Assembly: GCF_030433645.1 (NCBI RefSeq)
Contig: NZ_JAROCG010000001.1
Location: forward strand, 434,001-498,000
DNA length: 64,000 bases
Direction: 5' to 3'
From: Arthrobacter burdickii
Lineage (GTDB): Bacteria > Actinomycetota > Actinomycetes > Actinomycetales > Micrococcaceae
Part shown: positions 7,964 to 17,215 of the stretch, piece by piece
How the letters are laid out: each line of letters starts with the position of its first letter
Position numbering within the stretch: position 1 is the stretch's first letter
Translations under genes and position numbers: made by a program
Notes under the pieces: model-generated
What the model saw: the letters and a program-made list of their open reading frames with translations, nothing else
Database searches by the model: none
What the model was told of the DNA's origin: nothing

Positions 7964-8175
7964 GGCCTCATTCTTGCACCCGGGGGAACCCCTCCCGGCG
8001 CGGTGCCGCCCGCGGGAAACGCCGAAACATGGCGGAAACAACCTGCTCATGAGCCTTTTACGTCCGTGAAACCCGAGCGGGACCTCGGATTGGAAAACTA
8101 TCAATTGACCGGTATTACGCAGCACCCCGATCGCTTCCACCGGCGCCCATCCCGTTCGAACCACGGAGACTTCCG
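7964..8175. promoter_or_regulatory. Divergent control region between tetR-type gene and guanidine/urea operon
   Basis: This region must hold both promoters. It contains TCAATTGA (8101-8108), a perfect 8-bp palindrome in an AT-rich patch, directly followed by a palindromic ACCGGT, and, further left, three closely spaced GAAAC copies (about 8014-8040). Either set could be the TetR operator. No ykkC/guanidine-I, -II or -III riboswitch core was recognised here, although such RNAs often precede guanidine carboxylase operons. GGAGA is placed 7 nt before the permease ATG. Confidence 0.4.
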
Positions 8176-9672
8176 ATGACGATTCCCACCTCGACCCACC
8201 CGGACGACGCCGACCTCACCTCCCTCGGCTATGAGCCCTCCCTGCACCGCAAGCTGGGCCGCTACGCGTCCTTCGCGGCGGGTTTCTCCTTCGTCTCCAT
8301 CCTCACCACGATCTTCCAGCTCTTCGCCTTCGGGTATTCGTTCGCCGGCCCTGCGTTCTTCTGGACCTGGCCGATCGTCCTCGTGGGCCAGCTGCTCGTG
8401 GCCCTGAACTTCGCCGAACTGGCCGCCCGCTATCCGCTGTCGGGCGCGGTGTACCAGTGGGCTCGGCGCGTGGGCGGCGAGACGGTGGGTTGGTTCGCCG
8501 GCTGGTTCATGGCAGTGGCGCAGGTGGTCACGGCCGCCGCCGCAGCCATCGCCCTGCAGGTCGTGCTGCCGCAGCTGTGGAGCGGTTTCCAGCTCGTCGG
8601 CGGCGACTCGGCGCTCAACACCGTCACGGGCGCCGCGAACGCCGTCGTCCTGGGTGCCATCCTCCTGGTCGCCACCACCGTCATCAACGCGATGGGCGTC
8701 CGACTCATGGCCCACATCAACTCGGTGGGCGTGACCTGCGAGATCGTCGGCGTCATCGCCGTCGTCCTCGCCCTTCTCACCGCCGCGCAGCGCGGGCCCG
8801 ACGTCGTTCTGGACACCACGGCGCTGCAGGGCTCGGACCTCGGAGCCGTCGGAGCGTTCCTCGTCTCCGGCCTCATGGCCGCCTACGTCATGGTGGGCTT
8901 CAACTCCGCCGGCGAGCTCTCCGAGGAGACCAAGGACCCGCGCCGCACCGCGCCCCGCACCATCATCTCCGCCCTGGCGATCTCCGGGGTCGGCGGAGCC
9001 CTCATGATCATCACCGCGCTCATGGCGGCACCGAGCCTCGACGACGGCCGCCTCGCCACCGAAGGGCTCCCCTACGTCCTGACCGCGGTCCTCGGCACCT
9101 TCTGGGGCAAGGTCCTGCTGGTCGACGTCGCCATCGCGATCTTCGTCTGCACCCTCGCCATCCAGACCGCCGGCTCACGCCTGGTCTTCTCGATGGCACG
9201 GGACGGCAAGCTCCCCGCCTCGACGCTGCTCTCCACCGTCCACCCCCGCCGGGGCACCCCGATGTGGCCCTCCATCGCCATCGGCGCCCTCGCCGTCGGC
9301 GTCCTGGCCATCAACGTGGGCAACGCAGCCCTCTTCACCACCCTGACCAGCGTCTGCATCGTCATGGTGTACATCGCGTACCTCCTGGTCACCGTTCCGC
9401 AGCTGGTCAACCGGCTGCGCGGCGACTGGGACCGCGTAGGCCAGACCATGCCGTCGGGCCTCTTCTCCCTGGGCCGCTGGGGCCTGCCCGTGAACGTGCT
9501 CGCCGTCCTGTACGGCGCCGTCATGGTGGTCAACCTGTCCTGGCCCCGCCCCGAGGTCTACGACCCGGCCGGCGAGAACGGCATCCTCCTCTACTCCGCC
9601 CCCCTGATGGTCACCGTCGTGCTGCTCGGAGGTCTCTGGATCCGCCGGAGCATCGCAGCCAAGGCCTCCTAG
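8176..9672 (+). CDS. APC-family permease of the guanidine/urea operon
   Basis: The 498-residue protein has about twelve hydrophobic segments and the amino acid-polyamine-organocation fold, with a GFNSAGELSEETKDPRR motif after the sixth helix as in amino acid permeases of the GABA/choline (AAT) branch. Such permeases are commonly annotated as urea carboxylase-associated amino acid permeases. From context it likely imports the guanidine compound or urea-type substrate that the downstream enzymes break down; the substrate itself is not proven by sequence. It is the first gene of the operon, 67 bp before the first DUF1989 gene. It sits in the inner membrane and is likely repressed by the divergent TetR protein. 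Confidence 0.85.
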   Translation: MTIPTSTHPDDADLTSLGYEPSLHRKLGRYASFAAGFSFVSILTTIFQLFAFGYSFAGPAFFWTWPIVLVGQLLVALNFAELAARYPLSGAVYQWARRVGGETVGWFAGWFMAVAQVVTAAAAAIALQVVLPQLWSGFQLVGGDSALNTVTGAANAVVLGAILLVATTVINAMGVRLMAHINSVGVTCEIVGVIAVVLALLTAAQRGPDVVLDTTALQGSDLGAVGAFLVSGLMAAYVMVGFNSAGELSEETKDPRRTAPRTIISALAISGVGGALMIITALMAAPSLDDGRLATEGLPYVLTAVLGTFWGKVLLVDVAIAIFVCTLAIQTAGSRLVFSMARDGKLPASTLLSTVHPRRGTPMWPSIAIGALAVGVLAINVGNAALFTTLTSVCIVMVYIAYLLVTVPQLVNRLRGDWDRVGQTMPSGLFSLGRWGLPVNVLAVLYGAVMVVNLSWPRPEVYDPAGENGILLYSAPLMVTVVLLGGLWIRRSIAAKAS

Positions 9673-9739
9673 TACCCCGCCCGCACCCAGCAGCCGCCTG
9701 CCGGCTGCACACCGACCACCAGGATCGACAAGGATCGAC

Positions 9740-10615
9740 ATGACACAGACCACCGACATCCCGGCAGGCACGGCCACCACGGCCGGAGCCCGCGCCCACG
9801 CCCGCGACCAGCACCGCCGCACGGCGGACACGATGCGCCACATCCCGGTGGCCACCGCGCCCTCCTCGCTCACGGACGCACTGCCCGACGGCGCCGCCGA
9901 CCGCCTGGTCTGGTCGGAGGCGCTGGCCTTCGGCCGCTACACGACGCTGCACCTCGCCCGCGGCACGCGCCTCCGCCTCACGGACACGGGCGATGCCTGC
10001 GTGCACACCCTCCTGTACCGGGCCGGCGCCCTGCACGAACGCTTCAATGCGGCCGACACCGTCAAGGTGCCCTGGCAGGCCTACCCCGGGACCGGGCACC
10101 CCCTCCTGTCCGACGCCGGCCGCGTCCTGGCCACGATCGTGGAGGACACCTCGGGCAGCCACGACGCCCTGACCGGCGCCACCACCCTGGCCGGGAACAT
10201 GGCCCGCTACGGAGCCGGGACGGCGCACAGCGCCTCCCCCGCCGCCCGGGAGCTGCTGACCCTCGGGGCGCTGAAGAGCGGCCTCGGCCCCCGGGACGTC
10301 GCCCCGTCGCTCACCCTCTTCAAGGGCATCCACGTCGACGCCGACGGCGGGATCCGCTTCACCGGCAGCGCCGGCCCCGGAGCGCACGTCGACCTGCTGC
10401 TGCAGCTGGACGCCGTCGTCGTACTGGCCAACACCGCGCACCCGCTCGACCCGCGCGCCGACTTCACCGGCAGCACCGTCGGGATCACCGCATGGCGGGC
10501 ACCCGAGGACCTCGCCGCACTGGCCGAGGGACGCCTGGTCGGGCCGCTGGCGCCCGAACACCTACAGGCCCTGAACAACACCGAGCACGACCTCGCCGCA
10601 AGGAGCACCCGATGA
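9740..10615 (+). CDS. cgdA: DUF1989 protein, carboxyguanidine deiminase subunit A type
   Basis: This 291-residue soluble protein is the larger of two adjacent DUF1989 family members (urea carboxylase-associated protein 1). Recognisable pieces include CVHTLLYRAGALHERFNAADTVKVPWQAYPG, the GHPLLSD strand and the GIHVDADGGI stretch before the last strands. In characterised operons the paired DUF1989 proteins form a heteromeric deiminase that turns carboxyguanidine into allophanate. The first 45 residues are a low-complexity Ala/Thr extension. Its stop overlaps the ATG of the second member by four bases (ATGA), implying coupled translation and a complex. The symbol follows the guanidine interpretation; in a strict urea pathway these proteins would have an unknown role. 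Confidence 0.8.
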   Translation: MTQTTDIPAGTATTAGARAHARDQHRRTADTMRHIPVATAPSSLTDALPDGAADRLVWSEALAFGRYTTLHLARGTRLRLTDTGDACVHTLLYRAGALHERFNAADTVKVPWQAYPGTGHPLLSDAGRVLATIVEDTSGSHDALTGATTLAGNMARYGAGTAHSASPAARELLTLGALKSGLGPRDVAPSLTLFKGIHVDADGGIRFTGSAGPGAHVDLLLQLDAVVVLANTAHPLDPRADFTGSTVGITAWRAPEDLAALAEGRLVGPLAPEHLQALNNTEHDLAARSTR

Positions 10616-11277
10616 GCACCACCTTTCTGCAGCAGGCGACCGACGCCGCCCTCGTTCCGGGAGCCGTGGTCCTCGACGAGTACGTCGAAGCGCGCGGACC
10701 GTGGTCCGCCGTCGTCGCCGCGGGCGACGTCCTCACCATCGTGGACCTCGACGGCAACCAGGCGGTCGACTGCCTCCTCTACGCCGCCGGTGACACCACC
10801 GTCCGGTACTCGGCACCGGTCACCATCGCGCAGCAGCGCTCCATCGTCCTCACCACGGGTTCCGTGCTCCGCGCCGACACGGGCCTCGCCCTCATGACGG
10901 TGGTCGCGGACGAGGTAGGCGTGCACGACACCATCGGCGGCGCCTGCTCGCAGGAATCCAACACCCTCCGGTACGGCCAGCACACGCGCGAGCAGCACGC
11001 CTGCGTGGAGAACTTCCTCATCGAGGGCTCCCGCTGGGGGCTGGGCAAGCGGGACCTCGTCTCCAACATCAACTGGTTCATGAACGTCCCCGTCGATCCC
11101 GACGGGGCCCTGGGGATCGTCGACGGCCTCTCCGCTCCCGGCAAGCGCGTCGCCCTCCGGGCCGAGGTGAACACCCTCGTGCTCGTCTCGAACTGCCCGC
11201 AGGTCAACAACCCCTGCAACGGCTTCAACCCGACACCCGTCCGCATGATCGTCACACGCCCGGAGAATGCCGCATGA
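10612..11277 (+). CDS. cgdB: DUF1989 protein, carboxyguanidine deiminase subunit B type
   Basis: The 221-residue protein is the second DUF1989 member (urea carboxylase-associated protein 2). It carries VVDLDGNQAVDCLLYAAGDT, which aligns with the CVHTLLY region of its partner, and conserved Cys residues in GGACSQESN and NCPQVNNPCNGFNPTP; the last is strongly conserved in the family and probably binds metal or lies in the active site. The start at the ATGA overlap fits the family N-terminus. It is followed by another ATGA overlap with the carboxylase gene. Expected role: with the preceding protein, deimination of carboxyguanidine to allophanate in the cytoplasm. Confidence 0.82.
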   Translation: MSTTFLQQATDAALVPGAVVLDEYVEARGPWSAVVAAGDVLTIVDLDGNQAVDCLLYAAGDTTVRYSAPVTIAQQRSIVLTTGSVLRADTGLALMTVVADEVGVHDTIGGACSQESNTLRYGQHTREQHACVENFLIEGSRWGLGKRDLVSNINWFMNVPVDPDGALGIVDGLSAPGKRVALRAEVNTLVLVSNCPQVNNPCNGFNPTPVRMIVTRPENAA

Positions 11278-14200
11278 ACCGCTTCGACACCCTGCTGGTG
11301 GCCAACCGCGGAGAGATCGCCTGCCGCATCATCGAATCGGCCCGCACGCTCGGCCTCCGCACGGTCGCCGTGTTCTCCGAGGCGGACCGCGGCGCCCGCC
11401 ACGTCCGGCTGGCCGACGAGGCCGTACTCCTCGGCCCGGCACCCGCCAAGGAGTCCTACCTCCGCGTCGAGGCCCTGCTGGCCGCCGCGAAGTCCACCGG
11501 TGCCGGCGCCATCCACCCCGGCTACGGCTTCCTCTCCGAGGACGCCGACTTCGCGGAGGCCGTCGAGGCAGCCGGACTCGTGTTCGTGGGTCCCACCCCT
11601 GACCAACTCCGCATCTTCGGCACCAAGCACACCGCCCGCGACGCCGCGCAGGCCGCCGGCGTCCCCATGATCGCGGGCTCCGGCCTGCTCGACGACGTCG
11701 AGGACGCCCTGGCAGCCGGGGCGGCCATCGGGTTCCCGCTCATGCTCAAGGCGACCGGCGGTGGAGGCGGCATCGGGATGACCGTCTGCCGGACGGAGAA
11801 GGAACTCGCGGAGAGCTTCCCCCGCGTGGCCCGCCTCGCCGGAGCCAGCTTCGGCACCGCCGGCGTCTTCGCCGAGCGGTACGTGGAGAACGCCCGCCAC
11901 GTGGAGGTCCAGGTCTTCGGCGACGGCGAAGGCCGGGTCGTCAGCCTGGGTGACCGCGACTGCTCGCTGCAGCGCCGGCACCAGAAGGTCCTCGAGGAAG
12001 CACCCGCGCCGGACCTGCCGGACGCGCTCCGCGAGGAACTGCACCGCAGCTCGCGCGCGCTGTGCGCCTCGCTCGGCTACCGCTCCGCCGGGACGGTGGA
12101 GTTCGTCTACGACTCCGTCCGCCAGGAGGCCTCGTTCCTCGAGGTGAACGCGCGCCTGCAGGTCGAGCACCCGGTCACGGAGTCCGTGACCGGCGTCGAC
12201 CTGGTCGAGTGGATGCTCCGCCTCGCCCAGGGCGGGTCCGACGCCGCGGCCGTCCTCGCCGGTGTCCCCGACAGTGTCCCCGTCTCCGGCCACGCCGTCG
12301 AGGCGCGGGTCTACGCCGAAGATCCCGCCCGCGGTTTCCAGCCCAGTGCGGGCACGATCACCAACGCCGCCTATCCGGAGGCGGACTCCATCCGGGTGGA
12401 CACCTGGGCCGAGACCGGCAGTGAGGTCTCCACCAACTACGATCCCCTTCTGGCGAAGATCATCGCCTCCGGCACCAGCCGCGGCGAGGCCTTCGACCGG
12501 CTGGCCGGCGCGCTGACCGGCACGCGGATCGACGGCATCGAGACCAACCTCGGCATGCTGCGCGCAGTCAGTACCCTCGACGTCGTCCGTGCGGCCGGAC
12601 ACTCGACCAGCACCCTCGATACGGTCGGCGACCCCGAACCGCGCATCACGGTGGAGCGGCCCGGGCTGCAGACGAGCGTGCAGGACTGGCCGGGCCGCAC
12701 CGGCCTGTGGCAGGTGGGCGTCCCGCCGAGCGGCCCGATGGACGACCTCTCCTTCCGGCTGGGCAACCAGGCCCTCGGGAACCCGGAGGGCGCTCCGGGC
12801 CTCGAATTCACCATGACCGGGCCCAGCCTGACCTTCTCGCACCCCACCACCCTGTGTGTGACCGGGGCGGAGGTCCGGGTGACCGTGGACGGCGCCGAGG
12901 TCGCGGCGTGGGAACCGGTCACGGTCCCCGCCGGCGGAACGCTCGACGTCGGGACCGCCGACGGTGCGGGGCTGCGCGGCTACATCCTCTTCGCGGGCGG
13001 CCTGGACATCCCGCTGTACCTCGGCAGCGCGTCCACCTTCACCCTGGGCCAGTTCGGCGGGCACGCCGGGCGCGTCCTCCGCACCGGTGACGTGCTGAGG
13101 ACCGTGCCCACGGACTCGCCCGCGGGAGCGTCCCCGGTGGCGCTCGACGCCCGGCCCGCCCTCACGTCCCGATGGGAGCTCACCGTCGTCGAGGGCCCGC
13201 ACGGGGCGCCCGAGTTCTTCCAGAGGGAAGACATCGAGGACCTCCTCGCCACCGACTACGAGGTGCACTTCAACTCCGCACGCACCGGCGTCCGGCTCAT
13301 CGGGCCTAAGCCCCGCTGGGCACGGAACGACGGCGGCGAAGCGGGCCTGCACCCCTCCAACATCCACGACACCGCCTACTCCGTGGGCGCGCTGGACTTC
13401 ACAGGGGACACGCCGATCCTCCTCGGACCGGACGGACCGAGCCTCGGCGGGTTCGTCTGCCCCGTGACCGTCGTGACGGCCGACCGCTGGAAGCTCGGGC
13501 AACTCCGCCCGGGCGACACCGTGCGCTTCGTCCCGGTCCGGACGGTGCAGGCGCCCTCGCTGCAGGACCTCGGCCCCGGGCGGCAGCTGATCCTGCCCGA
13601 CGCCCCCGAACTCCCGTCCGACGCGGACACCTCGGCCCTGCACCAGCACCTGGTCCGCGGCGGATACGGCGACGACGGCGTGCTGGCACGTGTCGCGGAG
13701 GAACCGGGCAGACCCGCCGTGACATACCGGCGGTCCGGCGACGACAACCTCCTCGTCGAGTACGGCGACATGGTCCTCGACCTGGGCCTCCGCGCACGGG
13801 TCCACGCCCTGCACCAGGCCATCGGGCAGATGCGGCTTGCCGGCGTCGTCGACCTGACGCCGGGGATCCGCAGCCTGCAGATCAAGGTGGACCCCTCCGT
13901 CCTGTCCAGCCGCCGCCTGCTGGAAGTGGTGCAGGACATCGAGAGCGCCCTGCCGGCCAGCTCGGAACTCGTGGTGCCCAGCCGCTCGGTACGCCTGCCC
14001 CTGTCCTGGGACGACCCCGCGACCCGCGAGGCGATCGAGCGGTACATGGCCGGAGTGCGCGACGACGCCCCCTGGTGCCCGTGGAACATCGAATTCATCC
14101 GGCGTATCAACGGACTGGACTCGGTGAACGACGTCTTCGACACCGTCTTCGACGCCGAATACCTCGTCCTCGGCCTGGGCGACGTGTACCTCGGCGCGCC

Positions 14201-15011
14201 CGTCGCGACGCCCCTCGATCCCCGGCACCGCCTCGTCACCACCAAGTACAACCCGGCCCGGACGTGGACGCCGGAGAACGCCGTCGGTATCGGCGGCGCG
14301 TACATGTGCATCTACGGCATGGAGGGACCCGGCGGCTACCAGTTCGTGGGCCGCACCACCCAGGTCTGGTCGCGCTACGCCGACTCGGCACCGTTCGAGC
14401 CGGGATCTCCCTGGCTGCTGCGGTTCTTCGACCGCATCTCCTGGTACCCCGTCAGCCCGGAGGAGCTGCTGGACCTGCGCGCCGACATGGCGGCAGGCCG
14501 CGGGCGCGGCGTCGAGATCGAGGAGGGGACCTTCTCCCTCGCCGAGCACGAACGCTTCCTCGAGGAGAACAGCGCATCCATCGCGGAGTTCCGCGTGCAG
14601 CAGTCCGCCGCCTTCGCCGTAGAACGCCAGGCATGGGCCGACGCCGGTGAGTTCGACCGCGCCGACGCCGCAGCCGCAGTCGTTCCGGACACCGAGGACC
14701 TGGTGGTGCCCGACGGCGCGTCCCTGGTCTCCGCGCCCTTCGCCGCCAGCGTCTGGAAAGTGGACGTGGCACAGGGCGAGACCGTCGTGAAGGGACAGCC
14801 CCTCGTCTCGCTCGAGGCCATGAAGATGGAGACCGTTCTTACCGCCCCCTCCGACGGACTGGTGTTGCAGGTCCTGCCGGTCGCCGGGTCCCAGGTCGTG
14901 GCCGGCGAGGCACTGGTGGTCCTCGGCGCATCGCCCGAGCTCGAGCCCGGAACGTCGCCCCAGCCGGGGCAGGAACCCGAAGCAAGCGAAACGGAAGAGG
15001 TAGCTGCATGA
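11274..15011 (+). CDS. Biotin-dependent guanidine/urea carboxylase
   Basis: The 1245-residue enzyme has the full domain order of urea carboxylases. A biotin carboxylase half (residues 1-450) shows IHPGYGFLSE, KATGGGGGIGM and EVNARLQVEHPVTE. Then come the KipA/KipI-like carboxyltransferase domains with the WPGRTGLWQVGVPPSGPMDD and NIEFIRRINGLDSV stretches, and a C-terminal biotinyl domain with EAMKME (biotinylated Lys near 1184). It uses ATP and bicarbonate to carboxylate urea or guanidine, giving allophanate or carboxyguanidine. The adjacent DUF1989 pair favours guanidine, because a pure urea pathway does not need a deiminase. The gene overlaps both neighbours by four bases. The choice between substrates rests on context only. 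Confidence 0.93.
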   Translation: MNRFDTLLVANRGEIACRIIESARTLGLRTVAVFSEADRGARHVRLADEAVLLGPAPAKESYLRVEALLAAAKSTGAGAIHPGYGFLSEDADFAEAVEAAGLVFVGPTPDQLRIFGTKHTARDAAQAAGVPMIAGSGLLDDVEDALAAGAAIGFPLMLKATGGGGGIGMTVCRTEKELAESFPRVARLAGASFGTAGVFAERYVENARHVEVQVFGDGEGRVVSLGDRDCSLQRRHQKVLEEAPAPDLPDALREELHRSSRALCASLGYRSAGTVEFVYDSVRQEASFLEVNARLQVEHPVTESVTGVDLVEWMLRLAQGGSDAAAVLAGVPDSVPVSGHAVEARVYAEDPARGFQPSAGTITNAAYPEADSIRVDTWAETGSEVSTNYDPLLAKIIASGTSRGEAFDRLAGALTGTRIDGIETNLGMLRAVSTLDVVRAAGHSTSTLDTVGDPEPRITVERPGLQTSVQDWPGRTGLWQVGVPPSGPMDDLSFRLGNQALGNPEGAPGLEFTMTGPSLTFSHPTTLCVTGAEVRVTVDGAEVAAWEPVTVPAGGTLDVGTADGAGLRGYILFAGGLDIPLYLGSASTFTLGQFGGHAGRVLRTGDVLRTVPTDSPAGASPVALDARPALTSRWELTVVEGPHGAPEFFQREDIEDLLATDYEVHFNSARTGVRLIGPKPRWARNDGGEAGLHPSNIHDTAYSVGALDFTGDTPILLGPDGPSLGGFVCPVTVVTADRWKLGQLRPGDTVRFVPVRTVQAPSLQDLGPGRQLILPDAPELPSDADTSALHQHLVRGGYGDDGVLARVAEEPGRPAVTYRRSGDDNLLVEYGDMVLDLGLRARVHALHQAIGQMRLAGVVDLTPGIRSLQIKVDPSVLSSRRLLEVVQDIESALPASSELVVPSRSVRLPLSWDDPATREAIERYMAGVRDDAPWCPWNIEFIRRINGLDSVNDVFDTVFDAEYLVLGLGDVYLGAPVATPLDPRHRLVTTKYNPARTWTPENAVGIGGAYMCIYGMEGPGGYQFVGRTTQVWSRYADSAPFEPGSPWLLRFFDRISWYPVSPEELLDLRADMAAGRGRGVEIEEGTFSLAEHERFLEENSASIAEFRVQQSAAFAVERQAWADAGEFDRADAAAAVVPDTEDLVVPDGASLVSAPFAASVWKVDVAQGETVVKGQPLVSLEAMKMETVLTAPSDGLVLQVLPVAGSQVVAGEALVVLGASPELEPGTSPQPGQEPEASETEEVAA

Positions 15012-16873
15012 GCACCCAGGCAACCGACCGGGTACGCGCCGCACTCGCGGCCCTCGACGCCGTGGACCGGCCCGAGATCTGGGTGACCGTCCGCACGGCC
15101 GAGGACCTCCTCGCCGAAGCCGCCGACGTCGATGCCCGGGCCGGCGGTGGCGAGGAGCTTCCCCTGGCGGGACTCGTCCTCGCCGTGAAGAACAACGTGG
15201 ACGTGGCGGGAATCCCGACGACCGCCGGGTGCCCGGGCTTCTCCTACCTCCCGGAGGAGGACGCGGAAGCAGTGCGCCGGCTGCGGGCCGCGGGTGCCGT
15301 GGTGCTGGGCTCGACCAACCTGGACCAGTTCGCCACCGGACTCGTGGGAACCCGCAGTCCGCACGGAGCGGTGCGGGATGCCCGCCGCCCGGAGTACATC
15401 TCCGGCGGATCGAGTTCCGGCTCGGCCGTCGCCGTCGCCCTGGGCCTCGCGGACATCGCGATCGGCACCGACACGGCCGGGTCCGGACGGGTCCCCGCCG
15501 GGCTGCAGGGCATCGTGGGCATCAAGCCCACGCTGCACGTGGTCTCCACGGACGGTGTGGTGCCCGCCTGCCGTTCCTGGGATGCCGTGACGATCCTCGC
15601 CCGAGACCTCGCCACGGCCGAGCGGGCGATGGGCGTCATGGCCGGCGGGGCGCGCCCGTGGCCCTCCGAGGTACGCCTCGCGGCCCCGAGCCGGCCCCGC
15701 GTCGCCTACCCGGCCGAGCTGCCCGAGCTGTCCCCGGCCTGGGCCGCGGAATTCGGCCGTCAGGTCGGCCGGCTCGAGGCAGCCGGCGTCGACGTCCAGC
15801 CCCTTCCGATCGACCGATTCCTGCAGGCCGCCCGGCTGCTCTATGACGGCGCCCTCGTGGCGGAGCGCCATGCCGCCGTCGGAGCCTTCGTCGACGGCGC
15901 CACCGCGGACGGCAATCCCGCAGGCCTCGATCCCACCGTCGCCGGCATTATCCACCGCGCCGGCACCCTGGCCGCTCACGAGTATGTGGCCGACACCGCC
16001 CGGCTGGCCGACCTCAAGCGCGACGCGCTCGCCCAGCTCGAGGGCTTCGACGCCCTCCTGGTGCCGACGGCTCCCCTGCATCCCCTCCTCGCCGAGGTGG
16101 CAGCGGACCCGATCGGCGTCAACTCCCGCATGGGGACGTACACGAACTTCTGCAACCTCTTCGACATGTGCGCGGTCGCCGTGCCGGTGGGCGAGGTCGA
16201 GGGAGCCCAGTTCGGCGTGACGGTCGTCGGGCGCACTTTCGACGACGCCGTCATCGCGGACATCGCCCGCCCGATCGAATGCACACCGGCCCCTCCTGCA
16301 CTGTTCGCCCCCGGGGCGGTCGGCCCGACGGACACCGCGGGGCCCTGGCCGCTGGCCGCCGGAGCAGCCGGCGTGCCGCTCGTCGTCGTCGGTGCGCACC
16401 GCCGCGGCCAGGTCCTCGCGCGGGATCTCGAGGAGCTCGGCGCTTTCTGGGACGGCCCGGTCCGCACGGCCCCGCGCTACCGCATGGTGGCACTGGACAC
16501 CCAGCCGCCGAAACCGGGCGTGTACCGCTCGGACGACGGCGCGGAACTCGTGGCCGAGCGGTGGATCCTCTCCGAGGCGGCGCTCGGACACTTCCTGGCG
16601 GCCCTGCCCGAGCCCATGCTGCTCGGATCCGTCCTCCTGAATGACGGCACGACCGCCGTCGGCTTCGCCTGCGACGCCGTCGCCGCCGCTACGGGCAGGG
16701 ATATCACGGACTATGGCGACTGGCTCGCGGCGACAGCCGCGCCCGGACCGGAGGATCCCGGGCCGGAAGCCACAGGGCTGGAAGCCACGGGACAGCGGTC
16801 CCATGGCGCTGTCCGTGACTTCCTCGTGACCGCGCTCGGGCGTGGCAGCTACGCCGACATCGGGCGCCAGTAG
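15008..16873 (+). CDS. atzF: Allophanate hydrolase
   Basis: The 621-residue protein is an amidase-signature hydrolase with a C-terminal allophanate hydrolase domain. The Ser-cisSer-Lys triad is visible: Lys61 in AVKNN, Ser135 in SGGSSSGS and nucleophile Ser159 in GTDTAGSGRVPA. The C-terminal part (from about residue 450) has VVVGAHRRGQ and PKPGVYRSDDG, as in AtzF-type enzymes. It hydrolyses allophanate to ammonia and carbon dioxide, the last step of both urea and guanidine carboxylation routes. It starts in an ATGA overlap with the carboxylase, so four genes in a row are translationally coupled. In yeast the two activities are one protein; here they are separate. Confidence 0.92.
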   Translation: MSTQATDRVRAALAALDAVDRPEIWVTVRTAEDLLAEAADVDARAGGGEELPLAGLVLAVKNNVDVAGIPTTAGCPGFSYLPEEDAEAVRRLRAAGAVVLGSTNLDQFATGLVGTRSPHGAVRDARRPEYISGGSSSGSAVAVALGLADIAIGTDTAGSGRVPAGLQGIVGIKPTLHVVSTDGVVPACRSWDAVTILARDLATAERAMGVMAGGARPWPSEVRLAAPSRPRVAYPAELPELSPAWAAEFGRQVGRLEAAGVDVQPLPIDRFLQAARLLYDGALVAERHAAVGAFVDGATADGNPAGLDPTVAGIIHRAGTLAAHEYVADTARLADLKRDALAQLEGFDALLVPTAPLHPLLAEVAADPIGVNSRMGTYTNFCNLFDMCAVAVPVGEVEGAQFGVTVVGRTFDDAVIADIARPIECTPAPPALFAPGAVGPTDTAGPWPLAAGAAGVPLVVVGAHRRGQVLARDLEELGAFWDGPVRTAPRYRMVALDTQPPKPGVYRSDDGAELVAERWILSEAALGHFLAALPEPMLLGSVLLNDGTTAVGFACDAVAAATGRDITDYGDWLAATAAPGPEDPGPEATGLEATGQRSHGAVRDFLVTALGRGSYADIGRQ

Positions 16874-17215
16874 CTGTGGCATCCCCGGTGGGCGCGAGCG
16901 GCATGAATGACGGGAAGACCGTGATCGGGTGGTGGACACCTCCACGCTGGCGGGGTGCGCGGCCTACGGGGAACGACGACGAAGGAGACTGGCAGTATTC
17001 CTGGCTCCTGCCCGGCGACGTGGTCTGTCCGATGCCGGCGAGGACCACTCCCTAGGAGGAGGCCCAGCCGAGCGGGGCCGGCGAGTCGATCGTCACGCCG
17101 TCACGGTGTCGCTGATCCGCCGATGGCTGCCCTCGTCCCGTCGTTCCTTCCCTCTGCGGACACGTCCTGTCCGGGACAGCGAGCGCAGAAGGCTCTCTCG
17201 GAGCAGAATCAGGGC
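16874..17215. other. Intergenic stretch without a supported gene
   Basis: Open frames here have no convincing start or motif and the composition is neutral. A small palindrome CTGTCC-G-GGACAG (17167-17179) stands about 35 bp before the VOC gene and could be an operator or promoter element. No terminator is obvious after the allophanate hydrolase. Confidence 0.4.

Noticed and set aside
7964..8175. Guanidine riboswitch upstream of the permease
   Set aside because: The conserved core sequences of the guanidine-I, -II and -III RNAs were looked for by eye and not found; a covariance search would be decisive.
8457..9743. A 428-codon plus-strand frame inside the permease
   Set aside because: Arg/His/Pro-rich frame-shifted shadow of the twelve-helix permease.
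10779..15044. A 1421-codon open frame on the minus strand opposite the carboxylase
   Set aside because: It is the antisense shadow of a strongly coding gene in GC-rich DNA; its translation is Arg/Gly/His-rich with no domain, and the plus-strand protein has all catalytic motifs.
14375..16945. An 856-codon minus-strand frame over the carboxylase end and allophanate hydrolase
   Set aside because: Low-complexity shadow translation; the plus strand has clear overlapping coupled genes.
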